Of a stretch of DNA of 64,000 nucleotides, positions 61,094-64,000 are shown piece by piece. The notes under the pieces are model-generated. The model did not search any database and was not told where the DNA came from. It saw only the letters and a list, made by a program, of their open reading frames with translations. The stretch is from Tamaricihabitans halophyticus (lineage in GTDB: Bacteria > Actinomycetota > Actinomycetes > Mycobacteriales > Pseudonocardiaceae), in assembly GCF_004340875.1 (NCBI RefSeq), contig NZ_SLXQ01000007.1, positions 1 to 64,000 of the forward strand, in the 5' to 3' direction. Both the position numbers and the translations under genes were made by a program. Each line of letters starts with the position of its first letter. Within the stretch, counting starts at the first letter, position 1.

Positions 61094-61735
61094 ATGTCCG
61101 ATACCTCCGACTCCGCCCGCGCGACCCAGGCGGAGTGGCTGGAGGAGCGGCTGGCCGTGCCGGTGATCATCGCGGCGATCGCGTCGGTCCCGGCGGTGTT
61201 TCTGATGATGACCAGCGAGCCATGGACGGTCGTCGGGGAAATCATCAACTGGATATCGCTGAGCGTGCTCGCCGTCGAATCATTGGTCCTGTTATGGCTT
61301 TCCCCTGACCGGTTCGCCTGGCTGCGCATTCACAAATGGCCGCTGCTCACCGTGGCGGCGGCGGTGCCGGCCGTAGTGTTCGCGATCGGACCGGTGCAGG
61401 TGTTGCGGGCGATTCTCGCCATCGGCGCGCTCCGAGTGCTGGATGCGCGCCGGATTCTTCGTGCTGGCAGCGTGCTCCGACGCCGTGCCGCGCCGAGTAG
61501 CCGCTGGGCCACCTGGTTGACCATCGCACTTGTCGGGCTCACCGCGGCGTTCGTGGCGGCGGTGCTGGCCAACCCGGATTCCACAAGTCGACGGTTCCTG
61601 GCCTACCTGCTCGACCGGTTCGGCGTGATTCCGGTCATCGGTGTAGGGCTTGTTGCCGCGATGCTGATCGCGGTTGCCGGGCTGCTCTGGCGATACCGGC
61701 GACGGGCGGCACGTGCCCGCGACGTGGACCGTTAG
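61094..61735 (+). CDS. Membrane protein with a voltage-sensor-like N-terminal region
   Basis: A 213-residue membrane protein with about five to six hydrophobic segments: VPVIIAAIASVPAVFLMM, IINWISLSVLAVESLVLLWL, WPLLTVAAAVPAVVFAIG, a segment with spaced arginines (LRAILAIGALRVLDARRILR), then two more (WLTIALVGLTAAFVAAVL, VIPVIGVGLVAAMLIAVAGLLW). The first four resemble the S1-S4 region of ion channels, but no selectivity filter (GYG or similar) is visible. It lies 22 bases after the chelatase gene, possibly in the same transcript. The function is unknown. Confidence 0.65.
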   Translation: MSDTSDSARATQAEWLEERLAVPVIIAAIASVPAVFLMMTSEPWTVVGEIINWISLSVLAVESLVLLWLSPDRFAWLRIHKWPLLTVAAAVPAVVFAIGPVQVLRAILAIGALRVLDARRILRAGSVLRRRAAPSSRWATWLTIALVGLTAAFVAAVLANPDSTSRRFLAYLLDRFGVIPVIGVGLVAAMLIAVAGLLWRYRRRAARARDVDR

Positions 61736-62016
61736 GCGCCTTTCGCCGTGGCGTGGCCCAACGCCCGGTTGCCGACCGTGGTCAGTACGGCGGCCACCTT
61801 ACCGCCGACGGCGATCGGCGAGGCCGGGGCGATCAATCCGAGCTGTGCCAGTCGGTGCGCCGCGGATTGATCGCCGCACCAGTAGCCATCGATCGTCAGG
61901 TCCGGTTCGCAGCCGCCCACCAGCTCGGCTCGTCCCTCCGCGACCGCGCGCAGCAACGCCCGATCGCGATGGGAGAGCTCGTCGTCAGCTCCTGCCTCGG
62001 ATTCCACCTGTAACAC
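61732..62016 (-). CDS. Hypothetical protein, about 94 aa
   Basis: I do not recognise the family. It is a small, helical protein with acidic N-terminal residues (ESEAGADDELSHRDRALLRAVAEGRAEL), WCGDQSAAHRLAQLGL and a C-terminal strand (VAAVLTTVGNRALG), which suggests a wHTH-like fold. The start is GTG 62016 or GTG 62007. It is convergent with the membrane protein, overlapping by 4 bases. Confidence 0.55.
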   Translation of the reverse strand: MLQVESEAGADDELSHRDRALLRAVAEGRAELVGGCEPDLTIDGYWCGDQSAAHRLAQLGLIAPASPIAVGGKVAAVLTTVGNRALGHATAKGA

Positions 62017-62123
62017 CCCCGGTTACCTGGTCCGTGTTCGTGGTCGTTCAATCGCTATATCGGCGCTGGCTGCGCTGAGTTACGCAAATTATCACTGTAC
62101 GGACAGAAACTGGGGGATTTACC

Positions 62124-63992
62124 TTAGACCGCCACTCGCTCAATGCATTCAGTAGTTGACTGGCCGGCGAACTGCGTGCGGTACAGCTCGGCATACCCGG
62201 CTCCGTTGGCGAGTAGCTGTTCATGCGTGCCCGACTCGGCGATACGCCCGTCGGCGATGACCAGAATCCGGTCCGCCTCGCGAATAGTGGACAGTCGGTG
62301 TGCGATCACTAACGAGGTGCGCCCGGCGAGTGCCGTGCGCAGTGCATCCTGGATCGCCGCCTCCGATTCGGAGTCCAGATGGGCGGTGGCCTCATCGAGG
62401 ACCACGATCGACGGTTGCTTGAGCAACAACCGGGCGATCGACAAGCGTTGCTTCTCGCCACCGGACAGGCGGTAGCCTCGATCGCCAACCAGGGTGTCCA
62501 GCCCATCGGGCAGCTCGGCGATCAGCTCGCCCAGTTGAGCCGTACGCAGCGCATCCAGCAGTTCCTGTTCGGTGGCTTCCGGCCGGGCATAGGTGAGATT
62601 GGACCGGATCGTGTCATGGAACAGATGCGGGTCCTGGGTAACCGTGCCGACCGCCCGATAGAGCGAGGCCAGGCTGACATCGCGCACATCGTGTCCGCCG
62701 ATCCTTACCGCGCCATCGGACACGTCGTAGAGCCGGCTGGCCAATTGGGTGATGGTCGTCTTGCCGGCGCCCGAATGCCCGACGAGCGCGATCATCTCGC
62801 CCGGCTTGGCTTCGAAAGACACATCGTGCAGCACCGGATTGGCCGGGCTGTACTCGGTGCGGGCCACCGATTCCAGCGAAGCCAGCGATACCTCGTCGGA
62901 GGCCGGGTAGCTGAACGCGACCTTGTCGAATTCAACCGTGGCGACCTCGTTCGGCAGCTCGGTGGCGTTGTCCCGCTCCCTGATCATCGGCCGAAGATCG
63001 AGGATCTCGAACACCCGGTCGAAACTCACCAGCGCGGTGAGGATGTCGACGTGCACATTGGACAGCGCGGTGAGCGGCCCGTACAGCCGGTTCAGTAGCG
63101 TCGCCATGGCGACGAGCGTGCCGAGTTCGAAGGCACCATTGATGACTAGGCCGCCACCGAGCCCATAGACCACCGCGGTCGCGAGCGCGGCGAGCAAGGT
63201 GAGTGCGATCATGAAGATCCGGGTGTACATGGCCGAGACCACGCCCATATCGCGTACCCGTGCGGCCCGCTGGCCGAAGCTCGCCGCCTCGTCGCCGGTG
63301 CGCCCGTAGAGCTTCGCGAGCATCGCTCCACCGACGCCGAAACGTTCGGTCATCAGCGAGCTCATCTCCGCGTCGACCTTCATCTGCTCCCTGGTCACTC
63401 GCTGCAGCCGGTGCCCAACCCATCGAACCGGCAGCATGAACAGCGGCAGCAAGGCCAGTGAGATCAGGGTGATCTGCCAGGACAGTGCGAACATGGTTAC
63501 CAGCACGATGATCAGGCTCAGCACATTGGACACGACGGCGGACAGCGTGCTGGTCAGTGCGCGTTGCGCGCCAATGACGTCGTTGTTCAGCCGGCTCACC
63601 AGCGAACCGGTCTGCGCGCGGACGAAGAAGGCGACCGGCATTCGCTGGACGTGATCGAATACCTCCACCCGAAGGTCGTAGATCAAACCTTCGCCGAGCC
63701 GGGCCGAGTACCAGCGTTGCAGTAGTCCGAGCGCGGCGTCAACCAGTGCGACGAGCGCGACGGCGGTGGCCAGCCACACGACGAGGCCCAGATTGCCCGG
63801 CACGATGCCGTTGTCGATGATCGCCTTGAACAGCAGGGGATTGGCGATCCCGAGGCCAGCGGCCACGGCGACCAGAATCAGAAAGAGTGCGATGTCCTTG
63901 CGGTAGGGACGCGCGTACTTGGCGATCCGCGGGATGAGGCCACGGGCTAGACGTTGCTTCGTTACCGAGTCGTCCACGACGAACGAGCGCAT
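62124..63992 (-). CDS. ABC exporter, fused membrane and ATPase domains
   Basis: A 622-residue half-transporter. Six membrane helices make up about residues 35-330. The nucleotide-binding domain follows, with Walker A GHSGAGKTT (residues 413-421), signature LSGGEKQRLSIARLL, Walker B IVVLDEATAHLD and the switch His in IAHRLSTIREAD. The layout fits lipid or drug exporters of the MsbA/LmrA type, which work as dimers. The proposed ATG at 63992 is just 8 bases from the window end, so an upstream start cannot be ruled out. The partner gene, if any, is outside the window. Confidence 0.9.
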   Translation of the reverse strand: MRSFVVDDSVTKQRLARGLIPRIAKYARPYRKDIALFLILVAVAAGLGIANPLLFKAIIDNGIVPGNLGLVVWLATAVALVALVDAALGLLQRWYSARLGEGLIYDLRVEVFDHVQRMPVAFFVRAQTGSLVSRLNNDVIGAQRALTSTLSAVVSNVLSLIIVLVTMFALSWQITLISLALLPLFMLPVRWVGHRLQRVTREQMKVDAEMSSLMTERFGVGGAMLAKLYGRTGDEAASFGQRAARVRDMGVVSAMYTRIFMIALTLLAALATAVVYGLGGGLVINGAFELGTLVAMATLLNRLYGPLTALSNVHVDILTALVSFDRVFEILDLRPMIRERDNATELPNEVATVEFDKVAFSYPASDEVSLASLESVARTEYSPANPVLHDVSFEAKPGEMIALVGHSGAGKTTITQLASRLYDVSDGAVRIGGHDVRDVSLASLYRAVGTVTQDPHLFHDTIRSNLTYARPEATEQELLDALRTAQLGELIAELPDGLDTLVGDRGYRLSGGEKQRLSIARLLLKQPSIVVLDEATAHLDSESEAAIQDALRTALAGRTSLVIAHRLSTIREADRILVIADGRIAESGTHEQLLANGAGYAELYRTQFAGQSTTECIERVAV

Positions 63993-64000
63993 CGCGTCCC

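Overview
The window is high-GC DNA with densely packed genes. Many starts are GTG or TTG, and neighbouring genes often overlap by 1 or 4 bases. No rRNA, tRNA, CRISPR array, insertion sequence or phage gene was recognised. An actinomycete is indicated by a DinB2-like polymerase near Ku, an EspR-like/ImmA/DUF6545 gene triad, MmyB- and WYL-type regulators, a one-piece 1,837-residue acetyl-CoA carboxylase and Actinobacteria-style cob genes. Pseudonocardiales is my best guess. The lineage is inferred from gene content and was not tested by alignment.

Layout. 0-3.3 kb: a small hypothetical gene, a flavoprotein, an AT-rich intergenic region and a secreted von Willebrand A protein. 3.3-10.8 kb: an acyl-CoA degradation locus (thiolase, hot-dog hydratase, FabG-type dehydrogenase, two acyl-CoA dehydrogenases, a divergent GntR regulator and a CoA-transferase). 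Two GATA-N-TATC dyads flank the GntR gene. 10.8-19.8 kb: accessory enzymes and regulators (PhyH, MmyB-type regulator, SDR, VOC, DinB, WYL, LysR, Rieske oxygenase, methyltransferase, VOC). 19.9-25.4 kb: a single-polypeptide carboxylase with eukaryote-like BC-BCCP-central-CT order. 25.6-29.3 kb: a DegT/StrS aminotransferase with a coupled SDR, an SGNH hydrolase and a YoaK-like membrane protein. 29.3-31.7 kb: a gene-free region rich in hairpins, then a frameshifted SfnB-like gene and an intact FMN reductase.

31.7-35.5 kb: an FAD oxidoreductase, a Y-family polymerase with an aliphatic residue at the steric-gate position, an eight-cysteine small protein and Ku. 35.6-39.5 kb: a small protein, MerR plus carboxymuconolactone-decarboxylase-like gene, MarR, homogentisate dioxygenase behind a perfect 18-bp palindrome, and a CoA-type Nudix hydrolase. 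39.5-42.5 kb: LysR divergent from a MaoC-GltS pair. 42.6-45 kb: the EspR-like/ImmA/DUF6545 module. 45-51 kb: 3-hydroxyacyl-CoA dehydrogenase, release factor 3 and a large VanW-domain protein. 51-53.2 kb: LysR, sirtuin and a small zinc-ribbon protein.

53.3-61.1 kb is a cobalamin locus: cobB-cobI-cobM-cobL-cbiG/cobJ, an internal cobalamin riboswitch, a possible 25-codon leader ORF, cobH and a metal chelatase with tandem domains, a CxxC motif and a His-rich tail. The window closes with a small membrane protein, a small hypothetical protein and an ABC exporter whose start lies 8 bases from the window end.

The most interesting candidates are the riboswitch/leader-ORF arrangement before cobH, the metallopeptidase-regulator-membrane protein triad, the Ile steric gate in the DNA polymerase, the one-piece carboxylase and the self-contained acid-degradation locus. 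All functions are inferred from sequence reading only.
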